Part shown: piece by piece, positions 54,402 through 63,979 of the stretch
Numbering within the stretch: the stretch's first letter is position 1
How the letters are laid out: each line of letters opens with the position of its first letter
From: Beijerinckiaceae bacterium
GTDB lineage: Bacteria > Pseudomonadota > Alphaproteobacteria > Rhizobiales > Beijerinckiaceae
DNA: 64,000 bases
Assembly (NCBI GenBank): GCA_947452005.1
Contig: CANGBC010000007.1
Location: forward strand, 54,181 to 118,180
Direction: 5' to 3'
Notes under the pieces: generated by a model
Databases searched by the model: none
The model's input: only the letters and a program-made list of their open reading frames with translations
Told to the model about the DNA's origin: nothing
Program-made: the position numbers and the translations under genes

Positions 54402-55337
54402 ATGGGTAGGATCGCCTTGGGCGCTCTGGGGGCCTTGGCGTTTGGCGCCGCATCGGCCGCTTGGGCTGCCGACAAGCCCGATTGGGCTTTTCCTGTCACC
54501 GACAAAGTCCAGCCGACCATGGTGCCCGATGATGGCAAGCCCAAGACGGCACCGGGCTCCTCGCGCAGCTACACGCGCGCCCAGATCGAAGACTTGTACA
54601 ATCCGCCTGATTGGTATCCCGACCAGCATCCGGCCATGCCAACGGTCGTCTCCAACGGTCGCGCGCCAGAAATCCGCGCCTGCATTGCCTGCCATCTGCC
54701 CACCGGCACAGGCCATACGGAGAGCGCCAATATGGCTGGCCTGCCGGCCGCCTATCTGATGCAGCAGGTGGAAGATTACAAAACCGGTGCGCGCAAAGGC
54801 TCAGGCTCGATGCTTGCTATCGCCAAGGCGATCACGCCAGAAGAGAACAAGGCGGCGGCAGATTATTTCGCCTCGCTCAAGCCACGTGTGTGGATCCGCG
54901 TCATGGAGACCGACACGGTTTTGAAAACCTATGTTGCAGCGGGCAACAAGCGCGCCATTCATCCTGACCATGTGTTCGAGCCGCTGGCCAATCGCATCAT
55001 TGAAGTGGGCGAGAATGAAAACCGTCTGTTCAATCGCGATCCCGGTTCCGGTTTTGTCGCCTTTGTGCCGAAGGGCTCTGTCGCCAAAGGCAAGGCATTG
55101 GTGGAAGCGGGCGGCGCACAGGCCTGCGCCTCTTGTCATGGCGAGGGCAACAAGGGCACGAAGGATTTGCCGGGTCTTGCGGGCCGCACACCCACTTACA
55201 TCGTGCGCCAGCTGTTCATGATTCAGAATGGCGAACGCGCTGGCATGAATGTCGAGCCAATGAAGGCGATTGTCGCCAAGCTCACTGTCGACGACATGTT
55301 GAATGTAGCAGCCTACCTCGGCTCGCTGGAACCTTGA
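54402..55337 (+). CDS. Diheme c-type cytochrome
   Basis: A 311-residue periplasmic electron carrier with a signal peptide (cleavage after AWA, residue 22) and two heme sites: C94-x2-C97-H98 and C242-x2-C245-H246, each in a class I cytochrome c domain. GGGAGGGG before the ATG fixes the start. It is the first gene of a set with a SoxC-like molybdoenzyme 13 bases downstream, and is the likely electron acceptor or route to the respiratory chain. Confidence 0.9.
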   Translation: MGRIALGALGALAFGAASAAWAADKPDWAFPVTDKVQPTMVPDDGKPKTAPGSSRSYTRAQIEDLYNPPDWYPDQHPAMPTVVSNGRAPEIRACIACHLPTGTGHTESANMAGLPAAYLMQQVEDYKTGARKGSGSMLAIAKAITPEENKAAADYFASLKPRVWIRVMETDTVLKTYVAAGNKRAIHPDHVFEPLANRIIEVGENENRLFNRDPGSGFVAFVPKGSVAKGKALVEAGGAQACASCHGEGNKGTKDLPGLAGRTPTYIVRQLFMIQNGERAGMNVEPMKAIVAKLTVDDMLNVAAYLGSLEP

Positions 55338-55350
55338 TCGGGAGATTTTC

Positions 55351-56661
55351 ATGACAAAACGAAATGACATCACCGCACTCGATGAGGTTGCTGGCAATGG
55401 TCTGCTCAGCCGCCGCCTTCTGCTGCGCGGCGGCGTGGCTATGGCTGGCGCGGCCAGCACATTGGTGGCCACACAAGGTGCGTCAGCCGAGCCGCTGAAA
55501 GAGCCCGAATGGAGCCGCTATCAGGGCACGACAGTCGAGCCCATGGGGCGACGCACGAAACATGAGAAAGATACGACGCGTATTCTCACCAATCCCAAGG
55601 GTGATCCGCGCACACAACATGCGCGCACGCCACATCATTTGCTGAATGGGCAGATCACGCCCAACCACTTGCACTTTACCATTCTGCACAATGGTATTCC
55701 CGACATTGATCCCGAGCAGCACAAGCTTGTCATTCATGGCATGGTGAAACAGCCCATCGTGCTCACCATGGATAGGCTGATGCGCTACCCGATGGTGACG
55801 CGCCAGACGTTTCTGGAATGCGGCGGCAATTCGGCGGCTTTGTTTTCCAACGAACCCGTGCAGGCCAATCTGCAATCACTGCATGGTCTTGTGTCGAATG
55901 CTGAATGGACAGGCGTGCCTTTGTCGGCAGTGCTCGACGAAGTCGGCATCGACCCGAAGGCCAAATGGATGTTGGTCGAGGGCGCAGATACGGCGGCGAT
56001 CACACGCTCGGTGCCACTGAAGAAAGCGCTCGATGACGCCATTCTCGTTCTCTACCAGAATGGCGAACGCCTGATGGCAGAGCAGGGCTATCCGGTGCGT
56101 CTGCTGCTTCCCGGTTGGGAAGGCAACATGAACATCAAATATGTTCGCCGCATCAAAATCGTCGATCAGCCGGCACTCACCTATTACGAAGCGCGCAATT
56201 ATTCGCCGCTTCTGCCGGACGCAAAAGCCTATCGCTTCTTCTTCGTCAATGAAGTGAAGAGCTTCATCACGCATCCGTCTTTCGGCATGAAGCTGAATGA
56301 GCCGGGCTATTATGAAATCTCCGGCATTGCATACTCAGGTGCAGGCCGCATCGAGCGCGTGCAGGTGACCGCAGATGGTGGCAAGACCTGGGCTGATGCA
56401 GCGGTGCAGGGCCCAACCATGCACAAGGCTTTCACGCGCTTCCACATACCGTGGCGATGGGACGGGAAGCCTGCCATTCTCTCCAGCCGGGCTGTGGATG
56501 ATGGCGGCAATATCCAGCCTTTGCGCGCGGATTTCATTCGCGAGCGTGGTGAGACGCAAAAGCCGGTCACCAATCCGTTCGGTTTCCCGAACCAGCATTA
56601 CAACAGTCTCACATCATGGGGCATCAACGCCAAGGGAGAGATCAGCCATGTTTATGCTTGA
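55351..56661 (+). CDS. soxC: SoxC-like sulfite/sulfane dehydrogenase, molybdopterin subunit
   Basis: A 436-residue Tat-exported enzyme (SRRLLLRGGVAMAG then cleavage after ASA) of the sulfite oxidase family. The Mo-ligand cysteine is C157 in ECGGNSA, and GLVSNAEWTGVPL, PVRLLLPGWEGNMNIKYVRRI and TADGGKTWADA match SoxC/SorA. SoxC oxidises the sulfane sulfur bound to SoxYZ, whereas SorA oxidises free sulfite; without soxYZ nearby, sulfite oxidation is also possible. The gene sits between two cytochromes. Confidence 0.9.
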   Translation: MTKRNDITALDEVAGNGLLSRRLLLRGGVAMAGAASTLVATQGASAEPLKEPEWSRYQGTTVEPMGRRTKHEKDTTRILTNPKGDPRTQHARTPHHLLNGQITPNHLHFTILHNGIPDIDPEQHKLVIHGMVKQPIVLTMDRLMRYPMVTRQTFLECGGNSAALFSNEPVQANLQSLHGLVSNAEWTGVPLSAVLDEVGIDPKAKWMLVEGADTAAITRSVPLKKALDDAILVLYQNGERLMAEQGYPVRLLLPGWEGNMNIKYVRRIKIVDQPALTYYEARNYSPLLPDAKAYRFFFVNEVKSFITHPSFGMKLNEPGYYEISGIAYSGAGRIERVQVTADGGKTWADAAVQGPTMHKAFTRFHIPWRWDGKPAILSSRAVDDGGNIQPLRADFIRERGETQKPVTNPFGFPNQHYNSLTSWGINAKGEISHVYA

Positions 56662-57205
56662 GAAAATCTCCTTTGCAGCCTGCGTGGCTGTGGCGCTTTC
56701 AACGGGCGCACTGGCGGATGACAAGAACGGTCTTGGCTCAAATGTGGGCTTGGGTCAGCCGATCACCGAAAGTGACATCAAGCCATGGGATATTACCATC
56801 CTGCCGGATGGCACCAATCTGCCGCCGGGCTCAGGCACGGCTGTTGTTGGTGCCAAGCTGTTTACCGACAAAGGGTGTGTGGCCTGTCACGGTGAGGGTG
56901 GAACAGGTGGCGCCAATGGCGCAGTGATCACCGACATTCCGCTCGCCGGTCGCGGCATTGAGGCGACCAAGACGATCAAGAATTTCTGGGGAAGTTCGAC
57001 CACCGTCTTCGACTTTATCCGACGCGCCATGCCATGGCCCGCACCGCGCACATTAAGCGATGATGAGGTTTACGCGCTGACGGCTTTCATTCTCGAAGGC
57101 AACAAGCTTATCCCGCCGGGCACAGTGATGGATGCCAAAAGCCTGCCGCAGGTGAAAATGCCCAACAAGGATGGGTTTATTATCCGGTTCCCGGATCGGA
57201 TTTGA
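56648..57205 (+). CDS. Monoheme c-type cytochrome, SoxD-like
   Basis: A 185-residue exported cytochrome c with signal peptide (residues 1-23) and one heme site, C77-x2-C80-H81 (CVACHGEGG), plus a distal Met region (AMPWPAPRTLSDDEVYALTAFIL). This domain matches the N-terminal half of SoxD. It overlaps the end of the SoxC-like gene by 14 bases, in line with subunits of one dehydrogenase. GGGAGAG upstream supports the ATG at 56648. Confidence 0.87.
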   Translation: MFMLEKISFAACVAVALSTGALADDKNGLGSNVGLGQPITESDIKPWDITILPDGTNLPPGSGTAVVGAKLFTDKGCVACHGEGGTGGANGAVITDIPLAGRGIEATKTIKNFWGSSTTVFDFIRRAMPWPAPRTLSDDEVYALTAFILEGNKLIPPGTVMDAKSLPQVKMPNKDGFIIRFPDRI

Positions 57206-57208
57206 GAT

Positions 57209-57293
57209 CGTCATTGCGAGGAGCGTAGCGACGAAGCAATCCAGAAAGCCGCGCGTGAGGCTTCTGGATTGCTTCGCTTCGCTCGCAATGACG
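57209..57293. repeat. Dispersed palindromic repeat, CGTCATTGCGAG family (copy 7)
   Basis: Begins four bases after the SoxD-like stop and ends just before the convergent metC stop. Confidence 0.85.
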
Positions 57294-57298
57294 GCGCT

Positions 57299-58492
57299 TT
57301 ATTTTACAGCGTTCAGCCGCTCAAATCCTGCGTCCAGATCGGCAATCAGATCGGACACATCTTCCAAGCCAACCTGAAAGCGCAGCGCCTGTCCGCCGGG
57401 GTTCCATTGGGTCGCTGTGCGATAAGACGCACAATCAAACGGGATGACGAGGCTTTCATAGCCGCCCCATGAATAGCCCATGCCAAACAGTTCGAGCCCA
57501 TCCAGCATCGCGGCCACCGCTGCATCGGGCACCGGATGCAAGATGATGGAAAACAATCCAGACGCGCCCAGAAAATCGCGCTTCCAGATGTCGTGACCGG
57601 GCGCATCAGGCAAAGCCGGGTGCAGGACTTGCTTCACTTCTGGGCGCGTCGCAAACCATTGGGCGAGTGCCAGCCCCTGCTTCTCGGCTTCGCGCAAACG
57701 CAATTCCATCGTGCGCAGTCCACGCAGCGCGAGAAAACAATCCTCCGGCCCTGCGCACATGGCAAAAGCATCAAACGTCGCGCGCAGGCGCTTGAACCAT
57801 GCATCATTGGCCGAGACGAGACCCAGCATCAGATCGGAATGGCCCGAAAGATATTTGGTGCCCGCTTCCACGGCGAGATCGACACCGCGCTCATGGGGCG
57901 GGAAGAACAACGGGGTCGCCCAGGTATTGTCCATGATGGTGCAGATGCCGCGCGCCTGTGCGGCGGCGGAAATGGCTGGAATGTCCTGCATCTCGAAACT
58001 CTGAGAGCCGGGCGCTTCCACCAGAATGGTTGTCGTGTTGGGCCGAAACAGCGTGGCAATATCAGCGCCAATCAGCGGATCATAATATTGCGTCTCGACG
58101 CCCATGCGCTTGAGGATCGTGTTGCAGAAGGTGCGCGTCGGTTGATAGGCGCTGTCCGTCACAAGCAGATGGTCGCCCGCTTTCAGGGCTGTCATGAGTG
58201 CGAGCGAGATGGCGGCCAAGCCAGTGGGGGCGAGCACGGTGCCAGCGGCGCCGGGGCCTGCCATTTCAGTCCAGGCCCGCTCCAGCGCCTCGGTGGTGGG
58301 CGTGCCCTTGGTCCCATAGGAGAAACGGGGGCGGGGGCCGCTCAAAGTCGCGACATCGGGGTAAAGAACTGTGGACCCGCGATAGATCGGCGTGTTCACA
58401 AAGCCGAATTGTTCATCAGGCTCACGCCCGGCAATCACGGCCCTTGTGCGGGATTTCAGGTGCTTGCGGGTTTCATCGCTTATTTTGGCCAT
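57299..58492 (-). CDS. metC: Cystathionine beta-lyase
   Basis: A 397-residue PLP enzyme that splits cystathionine into homocysteine, pyruvate and ammonia. The PLP lysine is K213 (EAGTKYLSGHSDLMLG), with D188-N189-T190 (IMDNTWATPLFF) and the phosphate-binding YGTKGTPT near residues 59-66. The open frame continues to 59002, but that part is antisense to aapJ; the ATG at 58492 gives the family start (MAKISDETRK). Divergent from aapJ, as in other Hyphomicrobiales. Confidence 0.93.
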   Translation of the reverse strand: MAKISDETRKHLKSRTRAVIAGREPDEQFGFVNTPIYRGSTVLYPDVATLSGPRPRFSYGTKGTPTTEALERAWTEMAGPGAAGTVLAPTGLAAISLALMTALKAGDHLLVTDSAYQPTRTFCNTILKRMGVETQYYDPLIGADIATLFRPNTTTILVEAPGSQSFEMQDIPAISAAAQARGICTIMDNTWATPLFFPPHERGVDLAVEAGTKYLSGHSDLMLGLVSANDAWFKRLRATFDAFAMCAGPEDCFLALRGLRTMELRLREAEKQGLALAQWFATRPEVKQVLHPALPDAPGHDIWKRDFLGASGLFSIILHPVPDAAVAAMLDGLELFGMGYSWGGYESLVIPFDCASYRTATQWNPGGQALRFQVGLEDVSDLIADLDAGFERLNAVK

Positions 58493-58628
58493 TTTAAACC
58501 GCCCGACCCCTCTCTTGACCCCTGTTCGAAACTCGCCTGTGATAGGCTCAACCGTGGCTTCCTTCGCACTATAGGGGCGGCCAACGGAGAAGAGAAACCC
58601 CATAGGGCTCGATCGGGAGTTGTTTCGA

Positions 58629-59657
58629 ATGAAAGTCATTGCCGCCACATTTTTTGCTGCCGCGTCACTCGCGGTCATGACGCAGGGCGCATCCGCGCAG
58701 GCCGGCTCGAAAACGCTCGACCTCGTCAAACAAAAAGGTGCCCTGACATGCGGCACCAATACGGGTCTGGCGGGCTTTGGCCTGCCTGACGACAAGGGCA
58801 ATTGGACCGGCCTTGATGTCGATTTGTGCCGTGGCATTGCGGCCGCCATTTTCAATGATCCGGCCAAAGTGAAATTCATTCCGCTCTCTGCCAAAGATCG
58901 TTTCACCGCGCTGCAATCGGGTGAGGTGGATGTGCTGGCGCGCAATGGCACCTGGACACAATCGCGCGAAGCCGAACTGGGCCTGATGTGGGTCGGCGTC
59001 AATTACTATGACGGTCAAGGCTTCATGATCCGCAAGAAGCTCAATCTGGCCTCAGCGCTTGAGCTCAATGGCGCCTCGGTCTGCGTGCAGCAGGGCACGA
59101 CAACTGAACTCAACATGTCGGATTTCTTCCGCACCAAGGGCATGAAATATGAGGCGGTTGCCTTTGCCGATATCAACGAGGCGGTGAAGGCCTATGATTC
59201 CGGCCGTTGCGATGCTTACACCACCGATGCCTCAGGCCTCTATGGCTCGCGCCTGAAACTGGTCAACCCGGATGAGCATGTGGTGCTGCCCGAGATCATT
59301 TCCAAAGAGCCGCTGGGACCAGCCGTGCGCCAGGGCGATGATCAATGGTTCAATCTCGTCAAATGGACCCATTACGCCATGATCAATGCCGAAGAGCTCG
59401 GCGTGACCAAGGCCAATGTGGATGACATGCTGAAAAGCCCCAACCCCGAGATCAAGCGTCTCTTGGGTGTGGAAGGTGATTTCGGCAAAGGCCTTGGCCT
59501 GTCGAAGGATTGGGCCTATCGCATTGTGAAGCATGTCGGCAATTACGGTGAAGTGTTCAGCCGCAATGTCGGCGATGGCTCAGCGCTGAAGATCAAACGT
59601 GGTTTGAATTCGCTCTGGTCGGCCGGTGGCATTCAATACGCGCCGCCTGTGCGATAA
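58629..59657 (+). CDS. aapJ: General amino-acid ABC transporter, periplasmic binding protein
   Basis: A 342-residue binding protein with a signal peptide (cleavage after ASA, residue 22) and the AapJ/BztA pattern: LDLVKQKGALTCGTNTGLAGF, GNWTGLDVDLCRGIAAAIF, PLSAKDRFTALQSGEVDVLARNGTWT and the YTTDASGLYGSRL segment. It delivers a wide range of L-amino acids. GGGAG nine bases upstream supports the ATG rather than the TTG at 58620. Confidence 0.95.
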   Translation: MKVIAATFFAAASLAVMTQGASAQAGSKTLDLVKQKGALTCGTNTGLAGFGLPDDKGNWTGLDVDLCRGIAAAIFNDPAKVKFIPLSAKDRFTALQSGEVDVLARNGTWTQSREAELGLMWVGVNYYDGQGFMIRKKLNLASALELNGASVCVQQGTTTELNMSDFFRTKGMKYEAVAFADINEAVKAYDSGRCDAYTTDASGLYGSRLKLVNPDEHVVLPEIISKEPLGPAVRQGDDQWFNLVKWTHYAMINAEELGVTKANVDDMLKSPNPEIKRLLGVEGDFGKGLGLSKDWAYRIVKHVGNYGEVFSRNVGDGSALKIKRGLNSLWSAGGIQYAPPVR

Positions 59658-59689
59658 AATTTTTGCTGAGGATGAGTGCAGTTGCGCTG

Positions 59690-59745
59690 CCCTCATCCGT
59701 CATGCTTCGCATGCCACCTTCTCCGGTACGCGGGAGAAGGGAGGG
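59690..59745. repeat. Second dispersed repeat family, partial copy 3
   Basis: CCTCATCCGTCATGCTTCGC then CTTCTCCGGTACGCGGGAGAAGG; only the right half of the element at 25804 is present. Confidence 0.7.
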
Positions 59746-59765
59746 ACGTCTTCTGGATTTTTTGA

Positions 59766-60944
59766 ATGAATGATGTAGCCGCGCAGCGCTCTGTCTCTCT
59801 GCTCTACAATCCTCGCCTGCGCGGTTTGTTCTGGCAGGCGGGTCTCATTCTGATCGTTGGGTTTCTGTCTTACGAGGCCGTGCTGAATGCCGCGACCAAT
59901 ATGCGCGCACGTGGCATTCCAACGGACTTCTCGTTTTGGGATCGCGTCGCCTCCTTCGACATCAACCAGACGCTGATCGCCTATTCATCATCTTCCCCTT
60001 ATAGCCAGGCCTTTCTGGTGGGCTTGCTCAACACATTGCTGGTTGCCGCCATTGGCGTGGTGGTGGCGACGGTGCTGGGTTTTTTCATCGGCATTGCGCG
60101 TCTGTCGAAAAATTTCGTCGTCTCGAAACTGGCCTCCATCTATGTGGAAGTGCTGCGCAACACGCCGCTGCTGTTGCAATTGCTGTTCATCTATAATGCG
60201 GTGCTGAAGCCGCTGCCCAACCCGCGTGACAGTATTTCCTTTGGTGCGGGCATTTATCTCAACAATCGCGGGCTAGTGGTGCCCGATCCGCAATTTGCGC
60301 CCGGTGCTGGCTTTGTCCTCATCGCGGCGGTGCTGGGTATTGTCGCAAGCTTTGCCTTCAAGGCTTACGCCAAAAAGCGCCAGTTTGAGAGCGGCGAGAT
60401 TTTGCCGGTGGCGCGTGTCTCGGCGGCGCTCATCCTGCTGCCGCCCGTTCTCGTTTATCTCTTGGCGGGCCAGCCCATCTCCTTTGATACGCCCGTCTTG
60501 CGCGGCTTTAATTTTGTGGGTGGCATGCGTGTGCTGCCGGAATTCGTGGCGCTGGTCGTTGGCCTGTCCATCTATACTGCCGCCTTCATTGCTGAGATTG
60601 TGCGGGCCGGTATTTTGTCGGTCTCGCATGGCCAGACGGAAGCTGCGCAATCCTTGGGCCTGTCGCGCGCGCAAACGCTGAAACTTGTCGTCGTGCCGCA
60701 AGCCTTGCGCGTCATTGTGCCCCCGCTCACCAATCAGTTTCTGGCGCTGACAAAAAACTCGTCGCTTGCGGTGTTCATCGGCTATCCCGATCTTGTGCAG
60801 GTTTTTGCTGGCACCGTGCTCAACCAGACCGGGGCCGCTGTTCAGGTGATTGCCATCACCATGGCGGTCTATCTGGTGATCTCGCTGATCACCGCCATGA
60901 TCATGAATGTCTACAACCGCCGTATGGCCTTGGTGGAGCGCTGA
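59766..60944 (+). CDS. aapQ: General amino-acid ABC transporter permease AapQ
   Basis: A 392-residue permease, the typical length for AapQ with its extra periplasmic loop. About eight helices, the N-terminal SQAFLVGLLNTLLVAAIGVV and RNTPLLLQLLFIYNA segments, and the EAA loop EAAQSLGLSRAQTLKLVVVPQALRV. Pairs with AapM. Confidence 0.95.
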   Translation: MNDVAAQRSVSLLYNPRLRGLFWQAGLILIVGFLSYEAVLNAATNMRARGIPTDFSFWDRVASFDINQTLIAYSSSSPYSQAFLVGLLNTLLVAAIGVVVATVLGFFIGIARLSKNFVVSKLASIYVEVLRNTPLLLQLLFIYNAVLKPLPNPRDSISFGAGIYLNNRGLVVPDPQFAPGAGFVLIAAVLGIVASFAFKAYAKKRQFESGEILPVARVSAALILLPPVLVYLLAGQPISFDTPVLRGFNFVGGMRVLPEFVALVVGLSIYTAAFIAEIVRAGILSVSHGQTEAAQSLGLSRAQTLKLVVVPQALRVIVPPLTNQFLALTKNSSLAVFIGYPDLVQVFAGTVLNQTGAAVQVIAITMAVYLVISLITAMIMNVYNRRMALVER

Positions 60945-60945
60945 C

Positions 60946-62226
60946 ATGAGCCTCTATCTGCGCCACGACGAAGCACCGCTCTTGCCGCCGCCCGCACGCG
61001 TAGGCGGCGCGCTGGGTTGGCTGCGCGAACATATTTTTTCTGGCTGGGTGTCTGGCCCGCTGGCATTGGCTTTCATCGCGCTCATCGTCTGGATCCTGCC
61101 CGATCTCGTGCGCTTCTTTGTGCTGGACGCGATCTGGACAGCCGATGATGGCGCGGCGTGTCGCGTGCAAGGCACCGGCGCCTGCTGGGCCTTTGTCGAC
61201 CGCAAACTCGATTTCTTCCGCTATGGCTCTTATCCGGGCACCGAGCATTGGCGTGTTGATCTCACGCTGATGATCGGCACCGTGCTGAGCGCGCGCCTGC
61301 TCTGGCCGGATGGCCAGAAGAGCAGGGGCGGATTGTTGGCATTTTTGTTTGGCATTCCGCTGTTCATCTTCCTGATGATCCCAGGTCCCGCCGCCGTGAT
61401 GCGTGAACCTGGTATCGAGCTGGCCATTCTGGCCGGCGGTGTGGCGCTGGCCGCCCTTTTGGAATTCACTAAACTGCGCACGCTGTGGGTCGGTATTTTC
61501 TTCTTCTTTATCTTTCCGGTCATCGCCGTCTATCTGCTCAAGGGATCGGCGTTTTTGGGCCTCGTACAGGTCGATACCAATCTCTGGGGTGGTATTTTCC
61601 TGAGCTTGCTGGTGGCCACTGTTGGCATCGTCTTCTCGCTGCCCGCTGGCGTGTTGCTGGCGCTGGGTCGGCGCTCTGAACTGCCTGCTGTTCGCTTCTT
61701 CTCGATCCTCTACATTGAATTTGTGCGCGGCGTGCCATTCATCACGGTGCTGTTCATGGCCAACACGATGTTGCCGCTTTTTGTGCCAGACAATTGGTCG
61801 CCGGATCGCCTGATGCGTCCCATCGTCGGCTTTGCGCTTTTTGCTGCGGCCTATATGGCGGAGGAAGTGCGCGGCGGCTTGCAGGCCATCCCCAAGGGCC
61901 AGAGCGAAGGCGCCATGGCATTGGGCCTGTCCTATTGGCAGCGCATGCGGCTCATCATTCTGCCGCAGGCTTTGACGCTGGTGATCCCCGGCATCGTCAA
62001 TATTTTCATCTCGCTGTTCAAAGACACGACGCTGGTGGCGATTGTCGGCATTTTCGATTTCCTGCGCGCGATTGATGCGGCGCGGATCGATCCTGTCTGG
62101 AGCGGGCCAACAGTTTCACCCACCGTTTATGCTTTCGCCGCCGCTTTCTATTTCCTCTTCTGTTTCGGCATGTCGCGCTATTCCCAGATGATGGAAGAGC
62201 GTCTCAATGCCGGTCGTCGCCGCTAG
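60946..62226 (+). CDS. aapM: General amino-acid ABC transporter permease AapM
   Basis: A 426-residue permease with a long N-terminal half and the EAA loop [22 protein letters not shown] near residue 320. The ATG at 60946 begins two bases after the aapQ stop; the longer frame from 60907 overlaps aapQ. Confidence 0.95.
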   Translation: MSLYLRHDEAPLLPPPARVGGALGWLREHIFSGWVSGPLALAFIALIVWILPDLVRFFVLDAIWTADDGAACRVQGTGACWAFVDRKLDFFRYGSYPGTEHWRVDLTLMIGTVLSARLLWPDGQKSRGGLLAFLFGIPLFIFLMIPGPAAVMREPGIELAILAGGVALAALLEFTKLRTLWVGIFFFFIFPVIAVYLLKGSAFLGLVQVDTNLWGGIFLSLLVATVGIVFSLPAGVLLALGRRSELPAVRFFSILYIEFVRGVPFITVLFMANTMLPLFVPDNWSPDRLMRPIVGFALFAAAYMAEEVRGGLQAIPKGQSEGAMALGLSYWQRMRLIILPQALTLVIPGIVNIFISLFKDTTLVAIVGIFDFLRAIDAARIDPVWSGPTVSPTVYAFAAAFYFLFCFGMSRYSQMMEERLNAGRRR

Positions 62227-62237
62227 GAATTTTCGCC

Positions 62238-62975
62238 ATGAACGAGACCGCGATTGAAATCACCGCCATGAACAAATGGTATGGCCAGTTTCATGTGCTG
62301 CGTGACATCAACCTCACCGTGAAGCGCGGCGAGAAGCTTGTGATTTGCGGCCCCTCAGGCTCAGGCAAATCCACGATGATCCGTTGCATCAATCGCCTGG
62401 AAGAGCATCAGCAGGGCCGTATCGTGGTCGATGGCATTGAGTTGACCGATGACCTCAAGCGCATTGATGAAGTGCGCCGCGATGTTGGGATGGTGTTCCA
62501 GCACTTCAATCTGTTTCCGCATCTGACCATTTTGGAAAACTGCACCTTGGCGCCGATCTGGGTGCGCAAGATGAAGAAGAAGGATGCGGAAGAAATCGCC
62601 ATGCACTATCTGACGCGGGTGAAAATCCCCGAACAGGCGCATAAATTTTCAGGCCAATTGTCAGGCGGCCAGCAACAGCGCGTGGCCATTGCACGCTCGC
62701 TGTGCATGAGCCCGAAGATCATGCTGTTTGATGAGCCCACGTCCGCGCTTGATCCGGAAATGGTCAAAGAAGTGCTCGACACAATGGTGTCGCTCGCCCA
62801 AGAGGGCATGACCATGCTTTGTGTCACCCATGAAATGGGCTTTGCGCGGCAGGTGGCCGATCGCGTGATCTTTATGGATCAGGGGCAGATCGTGGAAGCT
62901 AATGCGCCTGAGGAGTTTTTCTCTCATCCGCAGCATGAGCGGACGAAGCTCTTCCTCAGCCAGATTTTGCATTAG
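62238..62975 (+). CDS. aapP: General amino-acid ABC transporter ATP-binding protein
   Basis: A 245-residue ATPase: Walker [10 protein letters not shown] near residues 39-47, signature [15 protein letters not shown], Walker [16 protein letters not shown] and switch His in [16 protein letters not shown]. This is the GlnQ/HisP type. AGGAA precedes the ATG. Last gene of the aapJQMP operon. Confidence 0.96.
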   Translation: MNETAIEITAMNKWYGQFHVLRDINLTVKRGEKLVICGPSGSGKSTMIRCINRLEEHQQGRIVVDGIELTDDLKRIDEVRRDVGMVFQHFNLFPHLTILENCTLAPIWVRKMKKKDAEEIAMHYLTRVKIPEQAHKFSGQLSGGQQQRVAIARSLCMSPKIMLFDEPTSALDPEMVKEVLDTMVSLAQEGMTMLCVTHEMGFARQVADRVIFMDQGQIVEANAPEEFFSHPQHERTKLFLSQILH

Positions 62976-62979
62976 GCCA

Positions 62980-63183
62980 TTATTGCTGCGTCGACGAGCT
63001 TGTGCCGGCACTGACGGGTGCTGGAACAGAGGCCGGGAGATTGGCGTCAATGCGCGTCCAATGGGTCGCGAGATCTGTGCCGATGGCCTTGATTGTAGCG
63101 ATCGAGACCGCCGCAACAAGCGCGATGATCAGACCATATTCAACGGCTGCTGAGCCGCTTTCATCGTTCAAGAATGCACGCAT
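62980..63183 (-). CDS. Flp/Fap-type pilin, copy 1
   Basis: 67 residues. Short basic/polar leader (MRAFLNDESG) followed by SAAVEYGLIIALVAAVSIATI, the Flp signature: cleavage after Gly by a TadV/CpaA prepilin peptidase, Glu5 of the mature protein, then Tyr. The rest is a Pro/Ala/Ser-rich tail. AAGGAGG before the ATG at 63183. It should form tight-adherence pili, whose assembly genes are not in the window. Confidence 0.9.
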   Translation of the reverse strand: MRAFLNDESGSAAVEYGLIIALVAAVSIATIKAIGTDLATHWTRIDANLPASVPAPVSAGTSSSTQQ

Positions 63184-63245
63184 GTCATCCTCCTTTGAGT
63201 GAGGGTGCCGGGGACTTGTCCCCGGCAACGTTCGCGTTTCCGTTT

Positions 63246-63452
63246 TTACTGAGAAACGGAAGATGAAGCGCCTGCGCTGACCGGAGCAGGAACAGCAGTC
63301 GGCAGGTTGCTATCAATGCGGGTCCAGTGGGTCGCAAGGTGCGTACCAACGCTCTTGATCGTGGCGATCGAAACAGCAGCAACGAGTGCGATGATCAGAC
63401 CATATTCAACGGCAGCAGAGCCGGATTCGTTTGCAATGAATGACTTCAACAT
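63246..63452 (-). CDS. Flp/Fap-type pilin, copy 2
   Basis: 68 residues, almost identical to the neighbouring pilin over the helix and tail (SAAVEYGLIIALVAAVSIAT, then HWTRIDSNLPTAVPAPVSAG). The ATG at 63452 (MLKSFIANESG) has AAGGAA at good spacing. It is upstream of copy 1, so the two are probably co-transcribed. Differences are confined to a few residues in the leader and tail. Confidence 0.9.
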   Translation of the reverse strand: MLKSFIANESGSAAVEYGLIIALVAAVSIATIKSVGTHLATHWTRIDSNLPTAVPAPVSAGASSSVSQ

Positions 63453-63740
63453 GACGCAATTCCTTTTCAAAAATGCACGCATCTAAAAAACAAAGTCGGG
63501 TCCTAACATGCGCCAGCTCCCGAGGGGACGCAGGAGAGGCCAAGACCCGTGGTGCTAATCTCCCTGACGCGTCCTAATGAAAGCTTCACCGCTGCCGTAA
63601 AGTCCAATGCAGACTTAAAATTGAGTTAACGAGATTAAATCTTGTCGAAAAAGCAAAGCATTGCGCGATTGCTAGTGAAGCGTGTTTTTTGCCGTCAGAA
63701 AAGCTGACGTAAAGAAACCGCGCAAACGCTACGTCACCTT
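63453..63740. promoter_or_regulatory. Upstream region of the pilin genes
   Basis: No gene is visible. The part at 63600-63660 is AT-rich and likely holds the promoter reading left. A hairpin CGTCAG-AAAAG-CTGACG occupies 63693-63709. Confidence 0.4.
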
Positions 63741-63848
63741 CGTCATTGCGAGGAGGCCGTGAGGCCGACGTGGCAATCCATGGTCGGGTCTTGCAGGATT
63801 GGGCGCACCGCCATGGATTGCTTCGTCGCTACGCTCCTCGCAATGACG
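63741..63848. repeat. Dispersed palindromic repeat, CGTCATTGCGAG family (copy 8)
   Basis: Long form with internal GGCAATCCATGGTCG and GCCATGGATTGCTTCGTCGC. Forms a tandem pair with the copy at 63872. Confidence 0.85.
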
Positions 63849-63871
63849 AGGCTGGCGTGTCGCTTCTTCTG

Positions 63872-63979
63872 CGTCATTGCGAGGAGGCCGTGAGGCCGAC
63901 GCGGCAATCCATGGTCGCGTCTTGCAGGATTGAGCGCACCGCCATGGATTGCTTCGTCGCTACGCTCCTCGCAATGACG
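63872..63979. repeat. Dispersed palindromic repeat, CGTCATTGCGAG family (copy 9)
   Basis: Nearly identical to the copy at 63741, same length and direction, with a few base changes. Confidence 0.85.

Noticed and set aside
57536..58789. 417-residue plus-strand open frame across metC
   Set aside because: It is antisense to the well-supported cystathionine beta-lyase and shows the Arg/His-rich composition of a shadow frame.
58493..59002. N-terminal extension of metC
   Set aside because: The extra 170 residues are antisense to aapJ and match nothing in the enzyme family.
12039..63979. CRISPR array
   Set aside because: The repeats are dispersed, palindromic over their whole length and not regularly spaced with unique spacers; no cas gene is present.
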